A DNA stretch of 64,000 nt from CAVVST01 sp963750995 (GTDB lineage: Bacteria; Acidobacteriota; Vicinamibacteria; Vicinamibacterales; UBA2999), in contig CAVVST010000005.1 in NCBI GenBank assembly GCA_963750995.1, positions 310,001 through 374,000 on the forward strand. The letters run 5' to 3'. The translations under genes were made by a program, and so were the position numbers. Shown in pieces: positions 35,143-44,991 of the stretch. Numbering within the stretch: the stretch's first letter is position 1; each line of letters begins with the position of its first letter. Below the pieces are notes generated by a model. It was given only the letters and a program-made list of their open reading frames with translations, had not been told where the DNA came from and did not search any database.

Positions 35143-38100
35143 ATGCGCCACGCGGCGTCTGTCACAGGACGTGGGCTCCTGATCGTGCTCGTTTCGTTCA
35201 CCGCGGCGTCGGCCCAGACCGCCGCGACAGCGCAGATCAACGGAACCGTCAAGGACCCCGTGTCCCTGCCGCTGCCCGGCGTCACCATCACGGCGACCAA
35301 GACCGACACGGGGTTGACCCGCACCGCCGTCACCGACGAAACCGGATCGTACGTGCTGCAGAACCTGCCTGTCGGACCGTACAGGCTGGAGGCGATGCTG
35401 CCAGGCTTCCGCACCTTCGTGCAGACCGGGATTGTCTTGCAGGTCGGGGAGAATCCCGCGCTCGCCGTCACGCTCGAGCTCGGGCAGCTCGAGGAGACCG
35501 TGTCGGTCCAGGGCAGCGCGGCATTGGTCGAGACCCGGAACCCCGGTATCGGACAGGTCGTCACGAATCAGCAGGTGCTCGAGCTGCCGCTCAACGGCCG
35601 GCAGCTGACGGAGTTGGTGTTCCAGGCCGGCCTCGCGACCGGCGGCAAGGGCACCGGCGACGCACCTGGCGCCAACGCGTTGAACAGCGGCGTCCGCAGC
35701 TATCCCAACACGACCATCGTGGTGGCAGGCGGGCTGTCGAACGGAATGACCTACGTTCTCGACGGAGGCACGCACAACGAGGCGATGAACAACCTGAACC
35801 TGCCGCTGCCTTTCCCCGACGCAATGCAGGAGTTCAAGGTCGAAACGAGCGCTCTCCCGGCGCAGTACGGCCACCACTCGGCGGCTGCGGTCAACGCCGT
35901 CACCAAGTCGGGCACCAACCTGCTGCACGGCAGCGGCTTCGAATTCATGCGCGACGATTCGCTGAATGCCGCCAATGCCTTCTCCGCCGTCGGTCCGGAC
36001 GGCAAGCGCCGCAGCGACGGCCTGCGCCGCGATCAGTTCGGCGGGACGCTCGGCGGACCGATCGTCCCGGGAAAGCTCTTCTACTTTGCCGGCTACCAGG
36101 CGACCCGCGTCAACGTGACGCCGACCAGCTTCTTCCAGTTCGTTCCCACGGCAGCGATGCTGGCGGGCGATTTCACCGCCTTCACGTCGCCGGCGTGCAA
36201 TTCGGGGCGCTCGATCGCGCTGCGGGCGCCGTTCGTCAACAACACCATTTCACCGTCGCAGTTCTCCCCGGCCGCGCTGAACCTGGCGTCGAAGCTGCCC
36301 AAGCCGAGCAACGAGTGCGGCCAGTCTTTCTTCGACCGTAAGACGGAGAGCACCGAGCACCTGCCGATCGCGCGCGTGGACTACCAGTTGAACAACAGCC
36401 ACTCGATCTACGGCCGGTACCAGCTGGCGCAATACTCGTCGAAGCCCGACGCCGACCCGAACAACGTGCTGGCGTACGCGAACGGGGCGTTCGACGACAC
36501 CGTCCACTCCTTCGTCGCCGGCGACACGCTGCTGCTCGGGTCGAACACGGTGAACTCGTTCCGCGTGACGATGCTGAGCTCGGACATCGTCAAGGAGTAC
36601 GTACCGTTCTTCGACGCCGCGGATCTGGGCGTGAAGGGCTTCGCCGTGCAGGTGCCGGACTTCACGTCGTTCACCGTCACCGGCGGGTTCACGATTGCGC
36701 CGACCGGCGCCCGGCCCAGCGCAATCAACACCAAGACGTTCCAGCTGGTCGACGACGTCAGCCTGGTTCGCGGTGCTCACCAGTTCGGGCTTGGCGTGAA
36801 CTACATCAGGTCGACGCTCGACTCGATCTCGTACGGTCCGGCCTCGGGCAACTTCACGTTCAGCGGCGTCAACACCGGCCTGGGGCTCTCCGATTTCCTG
36901 CTCGGCCGCTTCTCGTCGCTCAGCCAGGGAAACGTGTACTTCCCGCGAGGGACGATGAATTACGTCGGCGCGTATCTGCAGGACGCGTGGAAGGTGTCCT
37001 CGCGCCTGACGCTGAACGCCGGCCTGCGCTGGGAACCCTACCTGCCGTATACCGGCCCGCAGAAGCACTTCAACCACTTCGCCATGGAGCAGTTCCGCGC
37101 CGGCGTCCGGAGCACGGTCTACCGGAACGCGCCGGTCGGGGTGATCTTCGAGGGCGACGCCGGCTATCCGGGCAATGCCGTGGGCGAAAAGCAGTGGGGA
37201 ACGTTTGCGCCGCGTTTGGCGGGCGCCTGGGACATCCTCGGTGATGGACGGATGACCGTTCGTGCCGCCTACGGCCGCTTCAACGACCTGCCGCATATCT
37301 GGAGCTTCCTCGGGTTCGACCGCGGCACGCCGTTCGGCACCGAGCTCGTGGTGAACAACGGAACGTTCGACGATCCCTGGGGCAGCACACCGGGCGGCAA
37401 TCCGTTCCCGATCACGTCGCGGCCCGACATGACCTTCCCGCTGTACGGCGGGTTCGTCTCCTTTCCGCTGGATATGAAGCCGCCGTACTCGGATCAGTGG
37501 AACGTCAGCCTTCAGCGGCAGCTTGGCACCTCATGGATGGTGTCGGCCAACTACCTGACCAGCCTCGGCCATCGCCTGCCGGTGGGCAACCCGCTGAACC
37601 CCGCGGTGTTCAGCCCCGGTGCGACCGCCGCGACCACCAACCAGCGGCGCACGACGTCGCTGCTCAACCCGGTCGAAGGCCAGTATTACGGCATCATCTC
37701 GGGTATCGAGCCGGTGGGCACCTCCGAGTACAAGGGCCTGCTGCTGTCGGTGCAGAACAGATCGGTGAACGGACTGGCGGTGACGGGCAACTGGACGATC
37801 TCGGATTGCGTGTCCGATGTCGTGGACTACGAGCCGTTCGTCGCCGGGATCGAGCTGACCAAGCCGGGCGACGTGGCCTTCGACCGCGGCAGCTGCGGCG
37901 TCACCGATCAGCGCCACGTCGTGAACCTCTCAGCCGTCTACCAGATTCCAGGGGCGTCGAACGGCGCCCTGCGTCTCCTGAGCCGCGACTGGCAGGTCTC
38001 GGCGATCGTCGCCGCGCGTTCCGGCGGTCATTTCAACGTGACGACGGGCGTGGACAATGCGCTGAACGGGCAGGGCAATCAGCGGCCGAACCTGGTGCTC

Positions 38101-38415
38101 GACGACCCTTACCTGAAGGACGGGCTGCGGTGGCTGAACCCCGCGGCGTTCCGGGCGCCCGCCAACGGCGAGTTCGGCGATCTGAAGAACAACAGCCTGA
38201 TCGGACCGTCGCGGTTCAACATCGACATGGGCATCACGCGGTCGTTCCCGGTCGGCGGACAACAGCAACTGCAGTTCCGCGCCGAGGCGTTCAACGTGCT
38301 CAACCGCGTGCAACTGAACAACCCGGTGTCGGTGTTGAACAACGGCACCTTCGGCATGATTACCTCAGCGGCGGACGCCCGCGTGATTCAGCTGGCGTTG
38401 AAGTACACGTTCTGA
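35143..38415 (+). CDS. Oar-like TonB-dependent receptor (about 1090 aa)
   Basis: An intact receptor: signal peptide (T-A-A-S-A-Q), regulatory domain (Q-I-N-G-T-V-K-D-P-V-S-L-P-L-P-G-V), plug region with V-L-E-L-P-L-N-G-R-Q-L-T-E-L-V-F-Q-A-G, barrel ending A-L-K-Y-T-F. It is the most divergent of the four long receptors (V-K-D-P-V-S instead of V-R-D-E-S-G). GAGGAGG 6 bp upstream fixes the ATG at 35143. An open frame runs back to 33388, but only because upstream frameshifts removed stops. It lies directly after cassette B. Confidence 0.9.
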   Translation: MRHAASVTGRGLLIVLVSFTAASAQTAATAQINGTVKDPVSLPLPGVTITATKTDTGLTRTAVTDETGSYVLQNLPVGPYRLEAMLPGFRTFVQTGIVLQVGENPALAVTLELGQLEETVSVQGSAALVETRNPGIGQVVTNQQVLELPLNGRQLTELVFQAGLATGGKGTGDAPGANALNSGVRSYPNTTIVVAGGLSNGMTYVLDGGTHNEAMNNLNLPLPFPDAMQEFKVETSALPAQYGHHSAAAVNAVTKSGTNLLHGSGFEFMRDDSLNAANAFSAVGPDGKRRSDGLRRDQFGGTLGGPIVPGKLFYFAGYQATRVNVTPTSFFQFVPTAAMLAGDFTAFTSPACNSGRSIALRAPFVNNTISPSQFSPAALNLASKLPKPSNECGQSFFDRKTESTEHLPIARVDYQLNNSHSIYGRYQLAQYSSKPDADPNNVLAYANGAFDDTVHSFVAGDTLLLGSNTVNSFRVTMLSSDIVKEYVPFFDAADLGVKGFAVQVPDFTSFTVTGGFTIAPTGARPSAINTKTFQLVDDVSLVRGAHQFGLGVNYIRSTLDSISYGPASGNFTFSGVNTGLGLSDFLLGRFSSLSQGNVYFPRGTMNYVGAYLQDAWKVSSRLTLNAGLRWEPYLPYTGPQKHFNHFAMEQFRAGVRSTVYRNAPVGVIFEGDAGYPGNAVGEKQWGTFAPRLAGAWDILGDGRMTVRAAYGRFNDLPHIWSFLGFDRGTPFGTELVVNNGTFDDPWGSTPGGNPFPITSRPDMTFPLYGGFVSFPLDMKPPYSDQWNVSLQRQLGTSWMVSANYLTSLGHRLPVGNPLNPAVFSPGATAATTNQRRTTSLLNPVEGQYYGIISGIEPVGTSEYKGLLLSVQNRSVNGLAVTGNWTISDCVSDVVDYEPFVAGIELTKPGDVAFDRGSCGVTDQRHVVNLSAVYQIPGASNGALRLLSRDWQVSAIVAARSGGHFNVTTGVDNALNGQGNQRPNLVLDDPYLKDGLRWLNPAAFRAPANGEFGDLKNNSLIGPSRFNIDMGITRSFPVGGQQQLQFRAEAFNVLNRVQLNNPVSVLNNGTFGMITSAADARVIQLALKYTF

Positions 38416-38420
38416 CGCTG

Positions 38421-38500
38421 CCGGGTCCGCTCCGCGGAACCCGGCCTACGTACCGCCTCTCATCCGTACGTCAGGGCGGGTTCCGCGCAGCGGACCCGCC
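38421..38500. repeat. Two palindromes CCGGGTCCGC/GCGGAACCCGG and GGCGGGTTCCGC/GCGGACCCGCC
   Basis: The first hairpin (38421-38444) starts 6 bp after the receptor stop and is well placed as a terminator. The second (38475-38500) is a close copy of the one at 11274-11299. TACGTACC and CCGTACGT between them also mirror each other. Confidence 0.75.
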
Positions 38501-38549
38501 CCCGTTGAGGCACCCGGATTTGCACGTCCGAGATCCGAGGTACCTCACC

Positions 38550-39884
38550 ATGCACACACTCAACCTCGTCCGGTCGTTCGCGCTCGTTCTGCTGGCGACG
38601 CTGAGCGTCGCATGCGGTGCAACGGCACGGCTGGCCGTTGAACACGGCGTCGGCCCGAACCCGTCGCTGCCGCCGCCCGAGAACTCCCTCATCCCGACGG
38701 TCAACGTCGTAGAAGCCGTGGGATGGGGAGATGGACAGACCCCGGTTGCCGCCCCTGGAACGCGCGTCACCGCATTCGCGCGCGGATTGGATCACCCGCG
38801 GTGGCTCCACGTCCTGCCGAACGGCGACGTGCTCGTTGCCGAAACCAACGCGCCCCCGCGGCCCGAGGACGGCAAGGGGATCAAGGGATGGTTCTTCAAG
38901 CGGTACCAGAAGAAGGCGGGCGGCGCCGTGCCGAGCGCCAACCGCATCACGCTCCTGCGCGACGCCGACGGTGATGGTGTCGCCGAGACGCGCACGGTCT
39001 TCGCGGCCAACCTCAATTCGCCGTTCGGCATGGCGCTCGTCGGCGACACGCTTTACGTCGCCAACACCGACGCCCTGGTCCGGCTTCCGTACAAGGACGG
39101 CGTCACCGAGGCGTTGGGGCCCGCCGTGAAGGTTGCCGATCTTCCAGGCGGTGCGCTGAATCACCACTGGACGAAGAGCCTGATCGCCAGCCAGGACGGG
39201 TCGAAGCTGTACGTCGGCGTCGGCTCCAACAGCAACGTCGCCGAAAACGGCATCGAGCAGGAGGAAGGACGCGCCGCCGTGTGGGAGATCGATCTGCGCA
39301 CCGGCGCACACCGGTTGTTCGCGTCGGGCCTGCGAAACCCGGTTGGCATGGCCTGGGTGGAGGAAACCGGCGCGCTCTGGGTCTCGGTCAACGAGCGCGA
39401 TGAACTGGGTGGCGACCTCGTCCCCGATTACATGACGAGCGTCCGCGACGGCGGGTTCTATGGCTGGCCCTACAGCTACTACGGTACCAACCTGGACATG
39501 CGCGTCGAGCCGCAGCGGCCGGATCTCGTCGCGACCGCGATCGAGCCCGATTACGCCCTCGGCTCGCACACCGCGTCGCTCGGCCTGGCGTATGCGGCCG
39601 ATGCCACGCTGCCGGCGCCATTCGGCCGCGGCATGTTCATCGGCCAGCACGGTTCGTGGAACCGCGTGCCGCGCTCGGGATACAAAGTGATCTTCGTGCC
39701 GTTCAAGGAAGGGAAACCGTCAGGAATGCCGATCGACGTGCTCACCGGCTTCGTCACCGAAGATGGCGACGCCATGGGCCGGCCGGTGGGTGTCGCGCTC
39801 GATGCACACGGAGCGCTGCTGGTCGCCGACGACGTCGGCAACGCGGTCTGGCGGGTCGCTGCAGCCGATGACGAAGATCGGTAG
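38550..39884 (+). CDS. Sorbosone dehydrogenase-like (PQQ-type propeller) lipoprotein
   Basis: 444 aa. The lipobox L-S-V-A-C anchors it to the membrane. The body is a glucose/sorbosone dehydrogenase propeller: L-D-H-P-R-W-L-H-V-L-P-N-G-D-V-L-V-A-E, R-D-A-D-G-D-G-V, L-N-H-H-W-T-K, K-L-Y-V-G-V-G-S-N-S-N, G-L-R-N-P-V-G-M-A-W and F-Y-G-W-P-Y-S-Y-Y-G. Related enzymes oxidise sugars or aldehydes in the periplasm with PQQ; the substrate here is unknown. The ATG at 38550 gives the lipoprotein signal. Converges with the peptidase-like gene, with 3 bp between stops. Confidence 0.87.
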   Translation: MHTLNLVRSFALVLLATLSVACGATARLAVEHGVGPNPSLPPPENSLIPTVNVVEAVGWGDGQTPVAAPGTRVTAFARGLDHPRWLHVLPNGDVLVAETNAPPRPEDGKGIKGWFFKRYQKKAGGAVPSANRITLLRDADGDGVAETRTVFAANLNSPFGMALVGDTLYVANTDALVRLPYKDGVTEALGPAVKVADLPGGALNHHWTKSLIASQDGSKLYVGVGSNSNVAENGIEQEEGRAAVWEIDLRTGAHRLFASGLRNPVGMAWVEETGALWVSVNERDELGGDLVPDYMTSVRDGGFYGWPYSYYGTNLDMRVEPQRPDLVATAIEPDYALGSHTASLGLAYAADATLPAPFGRGMFIGQHGSWNRVPRSGYKVIFVPFKEGKPSGMPIDVLTGFVTEDGDAMGRPVGVALDAHGALLVADDVGNAVWRVAAADDEDR

Positions 39885-39887
39885 CCG

Positions 39888-41670
39888 CTACGGTACGAAT
39901 CCTTCCGGCAGGAGTTCAACCGCTACTGCGGTGCCTTCGCTCGCGGTGCTCGCGTTCGGCGCAACCCTCCAGGTCAGAAAGACCTCCGCCGGGCGCGCCA
40001 GCTCACCGCAGCCGACTGACGAAGGGGCGGTCGGTCGATAGCTGATGAAATGTACCTCAGACAGGTTCCTCGTGCGCGCCCGTAGAACCCCGTTGGAGGT
40101 TCGCACGAGGAGGACCGCCTCCGCGCCCGTACACACGACCGCCTCGAAGATGCCGTAGATGCGCTGTTCGCCAGGCTCGACACTGCGGAATACCGGGGTG
40201 TTGCTTCTGGTGGTTGATTCAGCCGATCCGCCGAGGAGCTGTCGGGCGCGATCCCGCTCGACCTCGCTGGTGGAGCGCGCGAGGACGGGGCCGAGCAACT
40301 CGCGCGCGGCGGCAGTTTCGTTCAGCCGCAGGAGTGCCTCGGCGAGGTAGAGGGCCGCGACGTGATTGGTCGGCTCGGCGCGAACCACGGGCGTCAACAG
40401 GTCTCGCGCCGCGACGTAGTTGCCCGTCGCCAGGTGCGTATAGGCAAGCTGGATCCTCGCCTCCCTGTATCCCGGCCTCAATTCGATCGCACGCTCGAGC
40501 GCCTGTGCGACCTGTGCCATGGTTTCGTCGTCGCGATTGCCGCTCGCGATCAGCGCGTTCGCGTACGCGAACTGGACTCGTTCGTTCCGCGGTCCGGATT
40601 TCACGGCGCGGTAAAGATGGTCCAGGCCTTCGGCCGTCCGGCCCTGGCGCATGTGCAACGTTCCCAGAACGGCGAGGGCGAGCTCGGAATCCGGCTTTCC
40701 TGCCAGCGCGGCCTGTGCGCGCGTAGCGGCTTCGTCGGAACGGCCCATGACGCTGAGCAGATCGGCGAACCAGGCGTCCGCTTCCGCGTCGGAGATTTTC
40801 GTCGGCTCGGCGTTGATGCGCGTCACAACCCGGTCCGACAGCTCGTACAGGCCGAACGCGTAGGCCTGCCTGGCGACATAGAGCTGAATCTCACGCTCCA
40901 GTTCACGGGCAGTAACGCCGTACGCCTCGCGGAAGCTCATTTCCGTCGCGCCTCCGTTCGCCACTTTGCCGACGAAGGCCAGCAGCTGCTCTCGTCGGCC
41001 AGGCGGGCCGTGGAAGGCGTGATGGACAATCGCCCACGCCTGCGCGTACAGAACCTCGCGGTCGATCACGTCCGAGGTGTAGGCGCGGGAGCTCCGATCA
41101 ATCGCAAACAATTCCGAGAACGGAAGCCGTCGTTCGCGGAGCAGCGTGACATGGCGGGCGATCGCCTTCCCGATGGTGGCCCGGCGGCCGCCGTTGATCA
41201 CCTCGACGGTGCTGTAGGTACTCGGCCAGGCCTTCGTTGAACCACACGGGCGCGTCCGCGAAGACGCCGCGAAGCAGTAGATGGGCGTATTCGTGGAAGA
41301 CGACGTGGAACGCTCCCTGCCCCGCCTGCACGTTGAGCGTGATGTAGTTGACGTCCTGTCCTGACTGGAAGAATCCGCCGGCTCGAACCACCTGCCCGTT
41401 GTTCCTTGGCATGAACGGCTCGTAGGTTCTCGCGTCGCGAAACACCAGTACGACGACCGGGGGAGCGCTCTCTTCGCGAAGGACGGCTGGATTCAACTGC
41501 CCGACGACTTCGCGAAACTGCTCGAGCCTGACTGCCACGTCGCGGAGTCGGCCTGCGGTGGTATTGCCGATGACCTGGAAGTGATCCGACCGTAGCGACA
41601 ACCAGTCCGCGGCGGCCGTGCCGTGCGTCAGGAGAAGCGCGGTCAATACCAGCACCGGCAGGTATCGCAT
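39888..41670 (-). CDS. Secreted HExxH zinc-peptidase-like protein with TPR repeats, one frameshift
   Basis: About 593 aa. A signal peptide (G-T-A-A-A-D-W) is followed by a region with H-E-Y-A-H at ~126-130 and N-E-G-L-A-E at ~146-150, the two zinc-ligand motifs of a gluzincin-type peptidase. Residues ~290-480 are TPR-like (L-A-V-L-G-T-L-H-M-R-Q-G-R, A-Y-T-H-L-A-T-G-N-Y-V-A-A-R). The last ~90 residues are a separate beta-rich domain. An extra base at 41215 breaks the frame just after N-E-G-L-A-E-Y-L; removal gives exactly 594 codons. Likely a periplasmic protease or a TPR-mediated scaffold. Confidence 0.8.
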
Positions 41671-41741
41671 CTTCGTCCTCGAGTCAGAAAACCGGGCGAG
41701 ATCGGCTAAGTTAACACGAGTAACCCGCAGGAGAACTGCAC

Positions 41742-42185
41742 ATGCGAACAGCCTTCGTGATCGCCGCCGTTGGTCTTGCGCTTTCGTCAGCCGCGTCGAC
41801 GCAAGCGCGGTTCGGGACGCCTGCTGATGAAGCGGCGATCCTCAAGAACCGTGATGCACAGAACGCGGCGTATAACCGCCACGACGGGAAAGCCTATGCC
41901 GTCCTGTTGGCCGCCGATGCGGATCGCGTGGATGCCTCGGGTACGCTGACTGGACGGGCGCAGATCGAGAAGTACTATTCGGATTCGTTCGCCGCTGATA
42001 TGACCCGCGTGGTCAAGGACGAAACCAGGAAGGTCCGCTTCGTCACCAACGACACGGCCTTGCTCGATGTGGATAACCTGGTCAACACCCGCAACGGCAC
42101 TGTCCGGAACCACGCCACGTGGGTCTATGTGAAGCGTGACGGCCAGTGGATATCGGTGGCACAACGAGTCATTTCAAAACCGTGA
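41742..42185 (+). CDS. SgcJ/SnoaL-like (DUF4440-type) secreted protein
   Basis: 147 aa with a signal peptide (S-A-A-S-T-Q-A). The mature part is a cone-shaped alpha+beta (NTF2-like) fold: N-R-D-A-Q-N-A-A-Y-N-R-H-D-G-K-A-Y-A, F-A-A-D-M-T-R-V, D-V-D-N-L-V and a final W-V-Y-V-K-R-D-G-Q-W strand. Such proteins bind small hydrophobic ligands or act as isomerases; no catalytic assignment is possible. CAGGAGAA precedes the ATG. Convergent with the MFS gene, the stops touching. Confidence 0.83.
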   Translation: MRTAFVIAAVGLALSSAASTQARFGTPADEAAILKNRDAQNAAYNRHDGKAYAVLLAADADRVDASGTLTGRAQIEKYYSDSFAADMTRVVKDETRKVRFVTNDTALLDVDNLVNTRNGTVRNHATWVYVKRDGQWISVAQRVISKP

Positions 42186-43181
42186 TCATCGGCGCCGGCT
42201 CCACAGCCGCGCCGACAAGGGCAACGCGATCAGTCTGAACACCGTGTCGCAGGCGTTCGCGAACGAGGCGGCGCGGGCACGGGCGGCGTCGGCGGCGAGG
42301 CGCTGAATCGCCGAGGCGCGGATCGGTTCGGCGAGACCCACAAGGAATGCCAGCACGAGCACCATCGCGGTGCTCGCGCCTGGCTGCACCACCGACACCC
42401 CGAAACAGGCTGCGCCGAGCGCGCATAGTCCCGCCAGCCCGCGGACTCCGGTTCCCGGCAGCCGTGCCGCCACCAACGATCCAGCGGCTTCGGCCACGGT
42501 AAAGGCCGCGACCAGCAGGGTCAGTTCCTCGGCGTCACGTATGCCGCTGGTTTGCGCCAGGAAGGCTGCCGCCGAACCGGCGGCTGCGAGAAGTCCGGTC
42601 GGCAGGATGAGGAGCCCGATCCCGACTGCCGGACTGCTCGAAGACGACGTGACACCACTCGCCTCTTCGGGTTCCTCAGCCGCCGGCGGTTCGACCATCG
42701 CAACCGCGATCGCCAGGCCCACCGCGCACAAGGCGGTCTCGGCGATCCATCCCGCCGCAAAGCCCCAGGTCGTGACGATCGCGCCGCCGGCCAGGACGAG
42801 CGCGACCAGCGCGCCGAGTTCCACCGCATTCGCGCGTGCCTCGATCGCCTGAAACCTCTCGGCGCGGTCGAGCGCATGGCAGGTTCGATAAACGAGCGCC
42901 GCGTCCGCGCCCGATCGGAAGGCGTCGCCGAGCGCGACCAGGACGGTCGCGGTGACCAGCCCGCCGATACCTTCGCCCAGCCAGCACCAGATCATGCCGA
43001 CGACCTGGACGGCCGAGCCGGCGATCAAGCTGGCGCGGTGGCCGACACGATCGGCGAACCAGCCGGTCGGGAGTTCAAAACAGAGGAGTGCGAGCTCACC
43101 CGCCGCGAGAATGGCGGCCACCGTGGCGGGGGGCACCTGCTTCTCCTCGACCCACCAGAGGAGATACAGGCCGTGCATCAC
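42186..43181 (-). CDS. MFS-type transporter, N-terminus uncertain
   Basis: 331 aa from the first usable start (GTG-ATG at 43181/43178). It is almost wholly hydrophobic with a typical loop L-P-T-G-W-F-A-D-R-V-G-H-R (MFS motif A-like) after the second helix, and a Glu/Ser-rich central loop between two halves. In-frame sequence upstream to about 43241 (R-R-N-L-F-L-Y-L-P-Y-R-I) looks like the missing first helix but has no standard start codon before a TGA, so an undetected sequence error or a non-canonical start is possible. Substrate unknown. Confidence 0.72.
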   Translation of the reverse strand: MMHGLYLLWWVEEKQVPPATVAAILAAGELALLCFELPTGWFADRVGHRASLIAGSAVQVVGMIWCWLGEGIGGLVTATVLVALGDAFRSGADAALVYRTCHALDRAERFQAIEARANAVELGALVALVLAGGAIVTTWGFAAGWIAETALCAVGLAIAVAMVEPPAAEEPEEASGVTSSSSSPAVGIGLLILPTGLLAAAGSAAAFLAQTSGIRDAEELTLLVAAFTVAEAAGSLVAARLPGTGVRGLAGLCALGAACFGVSVVQPGASTAMVLVLAFLVGLAEPIRASAIQRLAADAARARAASFANACDTVFRLIALPLSARLWSRRR

Positions 43182-43284
43182 GCCCTCGACCGCGGCGATC
43201 CGGTACGGCAGGTAAAGAAAGAGGTTTCGCCGGAGGCGGGATCAATTCGGAGGCATTTCGAGCTCAGTCTACACCGTTCCCGCC

Positions 43285-43290
43285 TATAAT
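43285..43290 (+). promoter_or_regulatory. Putative -10 element TATAAT
   Basis: A perfect TATAAT lies 25 bp before the ATG at 43315 of the NHL gene, with GAGGGAG between them as a ribosome site. No good -35 hexamer is visible 16-18 bp upstream, so the call rests on the -10 alone. Confidence 0.4.
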
Positions 43291-43314
43291 CTCGCGCTAT
43301 CGAGGGAGCGTCCT

Positions 43315-44511
43315 ATGAATACACATAAGTCACTGACCGTGGTCGTTGGTCTGGTTGTCGCGCTGGTTGCGGGGATGGTGGGGCGTGCGCAGGTCGTCAC
43401 GGGACAGGCAGTCGATGAAAGCGGCGCGCCGCAGTTCCGCGTCGATCCGTTGTGGCCGAAGCCTCTGCCCAACCGGTGGAGCATGCAGCAGGTGACCGGG
43501 ATCAGCGTCGATCCGATGGACAACGTCTGGTTCCTGAACCGTCCAAGCGCACCCGAGCCCGACGAGCTCGACGCCGGCACCGATCAGCAGCTGCGGCTCT
43601 GCTGCGTTCGCGGGCCTGAGCTGATCGGACTTGACCAGATGGGCAACGTGGTGCACGCGTGGGGAGGCCGCGACCACCCGAAGTGGCCGACGAACTCCCA
43701 GACGGTGATCGCCGACTCCAAAGGCAATGTCTGGATCAGCGGGACCGCCGCGCAGGACAGCATCATCAAGTACTCGCGCGACGGCAAGGTTCTCTGGGAC
43801 TTCGAGCATCGTCCGACGGCGGAAGCCGCGAAGATGCCCGAGAACAACCAGGAGACCAGCTTCCTGATCAACAAGGGCCGTTTCCAGCTCGACGAAGTCG
43901 CCAACGAGCTCTACATCATTCAGCAGAAGCGAGTGGTCATTTACGACGCGTCAACCGGCGCCTATAAGCGCGGCTGGGGCGGGCACGGCATGCCGCTCAG
44001 CGAAATCTCGAACGAGCCGATTCCGGGATACAAGTGGACCGGGGGCCCGCCGCCCGACGAGAAGAACTTTGTCCCCGACCTGCATTTCGTCGAGATCTCC
44101 CGCGACCGGCGGGTCTACATCGGCGAGCGCGGCGCCAACCGCATCCAGGTCTTCACCACCGAAGGCAAGTGGCTGCAGGACATCATGGTGTCGCCGAACA
44201 CACCCGCGCGCGGCTGCGGGGGCGTGATGAAGGAAGCGGGGCCCTGCGGCACCACCTATAAGCTGGCGATTTCCAGGGACCCGCAGCAGAAGTACCTGTT
44301 CGTCGCCGACGGGCACAACTTCGTGATCTGGATGCTCGATCGCCAGAGCGGCAAGACACTCGGTTACTTCGGCGGCAACGGCCGGCTCGCCGGCCAGCTG
44401 CACTTCCCCAACGCAGTCGCCGCCGACTCGCGAGGAAATATCTATACCGGCGAGGTCGACACCGGCAAGCGGATCCAGAAGTTCACACCGGTGATGGCGG
44501 CGAGGAAGTGA
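43315..44511 (+). CDS. Exported NHL/SMP-30-like beta-propeller protein
   Basis: 398 aa, signal peptide to about G-R-A-Q. Repeating propeller blades: V-T-G-I-S-V-D-P-M-D-N-V-W-F-L-N, V-I-A-D-S-K-G-N-V-W-I-S-G, R-V-Y-I-G-E-R-G-A-N-R-I-Q-V-F and D-S-R-G-N-I-Y-T-G-E-V-D-T-G-K-R-I-Q-K-F. A C-C pair (L-R-L-C-C-V-R) and two later Cys may form disulfides. It is a paralogue of the frameshifted protein at 15730. The 3' end overlaps the convergent membrane-protein gene by 29 bp. Confidence 0.85.
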   Translation: MNTHKSLTVVVGLVVALVAGMVGRAQVVTGQAVDESGAPQFRVDPLWPKPLPNRWSMQQVTGISVDPMDNVWFLNRPSAPEPDELDAGTDQQLRLCCVRGPELIGLDQMGNVVHAWGGRDHPKWPTNSQTVIADSKGNVWISGTAAQDSIIKYSRDGKVLWDFEHRPTAEAAKMPENNQETSFLINKGRFQLDEVANELYIIQQKRVVIYDASTGAYKRGWGGHGMPLSEISNEPIPGYKWTGGPPPDEKNFVPDLHFVEISRDRRVYIGERGANRIQVFTTEGKWLQDIMVSPNTPARGCGGVMKEAGPCGTTYKLAISRDPQQKYLFVADGHNFVIWMLDRQSGKTLGYFGGNGRLAGQLHFPNAVAADSRGNIYTGEVDTGKRIQKFTPVMAARK

Positions 44512-44989
44512 CCCGGCGCTGATCGAAGAAGTGCTTCCAGAAGAAGCCGTTCTGAAAGGCGACGAGATAGACCATCAGTTTCGCGCGCTCGAAGATGTCG
44601 CCGGTGGAGCTGACCTCCCCGGCGATGCTGACCAGCGGGATGAAGACGATCGGCGACGCGAGAATCGGCATCAGGAACGGTAACCACTCGATGGTGAGCC
44701 TCGTGTCGCCGCGCTCGGCTTTCGCGTAGACGTAATGCGCCATCATGCCGAGCACCATCGACACGTAGCTGATGATGAGCGCCGCGGTCTCGCCGCTCCC
44801 GCGGCTGCGGCCGACGGGAGGAAACGTCGCGACGTAGATCCACAAGAGCACGGCTGCGAGCACTACTGCGCCAGTCAGGGCGCGCGCGGGCCGGCTGGCG
44901 CGGAAGCCGGACACGATGACCAGCGCGGCCAGCGCGACGCACGACCCGGCCAGCGCCAGTCGAAGAGGTTCGAGGGCGATGCCGGGCAT
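44483..44989 (-). CDS. Integral membrane protein downstream of the caspase gene
   Basis: 168 aa with about four to five hydrophobic helices (for example L-A-G-S-C-V-A-L-A-A-L-V-I-V, A-V-V-L-A-A-V-L-L-W-I-Y-V, S-Y-V-S-M-V-L-G-M-M-A-H-Y-V-Y) and short loops. I do not recognise the family. The ATG at 44989 lies directly after the stop of the caspase-fold gene (TAG at 44992-44994), so co-translation is likely and it may anchor or sense for that protein. Confidence 0.72.
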   Translation of the reverse strand: MPGIALEPLRLALAGSCVALAALVIVSGFRASRPARALTGAVVLAAVLLWIYVATFPPVGRSRGSGETAALIISYVSMVLGMMAHYVYAKAERGDTRLTIEWLPFLMPILASPIVFIPLVSIAGEVSSTGDIFERAKLMVYLVAFQNGFFWKHFFDQRRVTSSPPSPV

Positions 44990-44991
44990 GG

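Noticed and set aside
33388..38415. A single 1675-codon open frame
   Set aside because: It joins parts of a GRWEGD gene, an out-of-frame stretch and an Oar receptor. Two of the junctions are one-base insertions; the receptor has its own ATG and ribosome site at 35143.
37497..38549. N-terminal extension of the sorbosone dehydrogenase-like gene
   Set aside because: It runs through the receptor gene in another frame; the lipoprotein signal at 38550 marks the true start.
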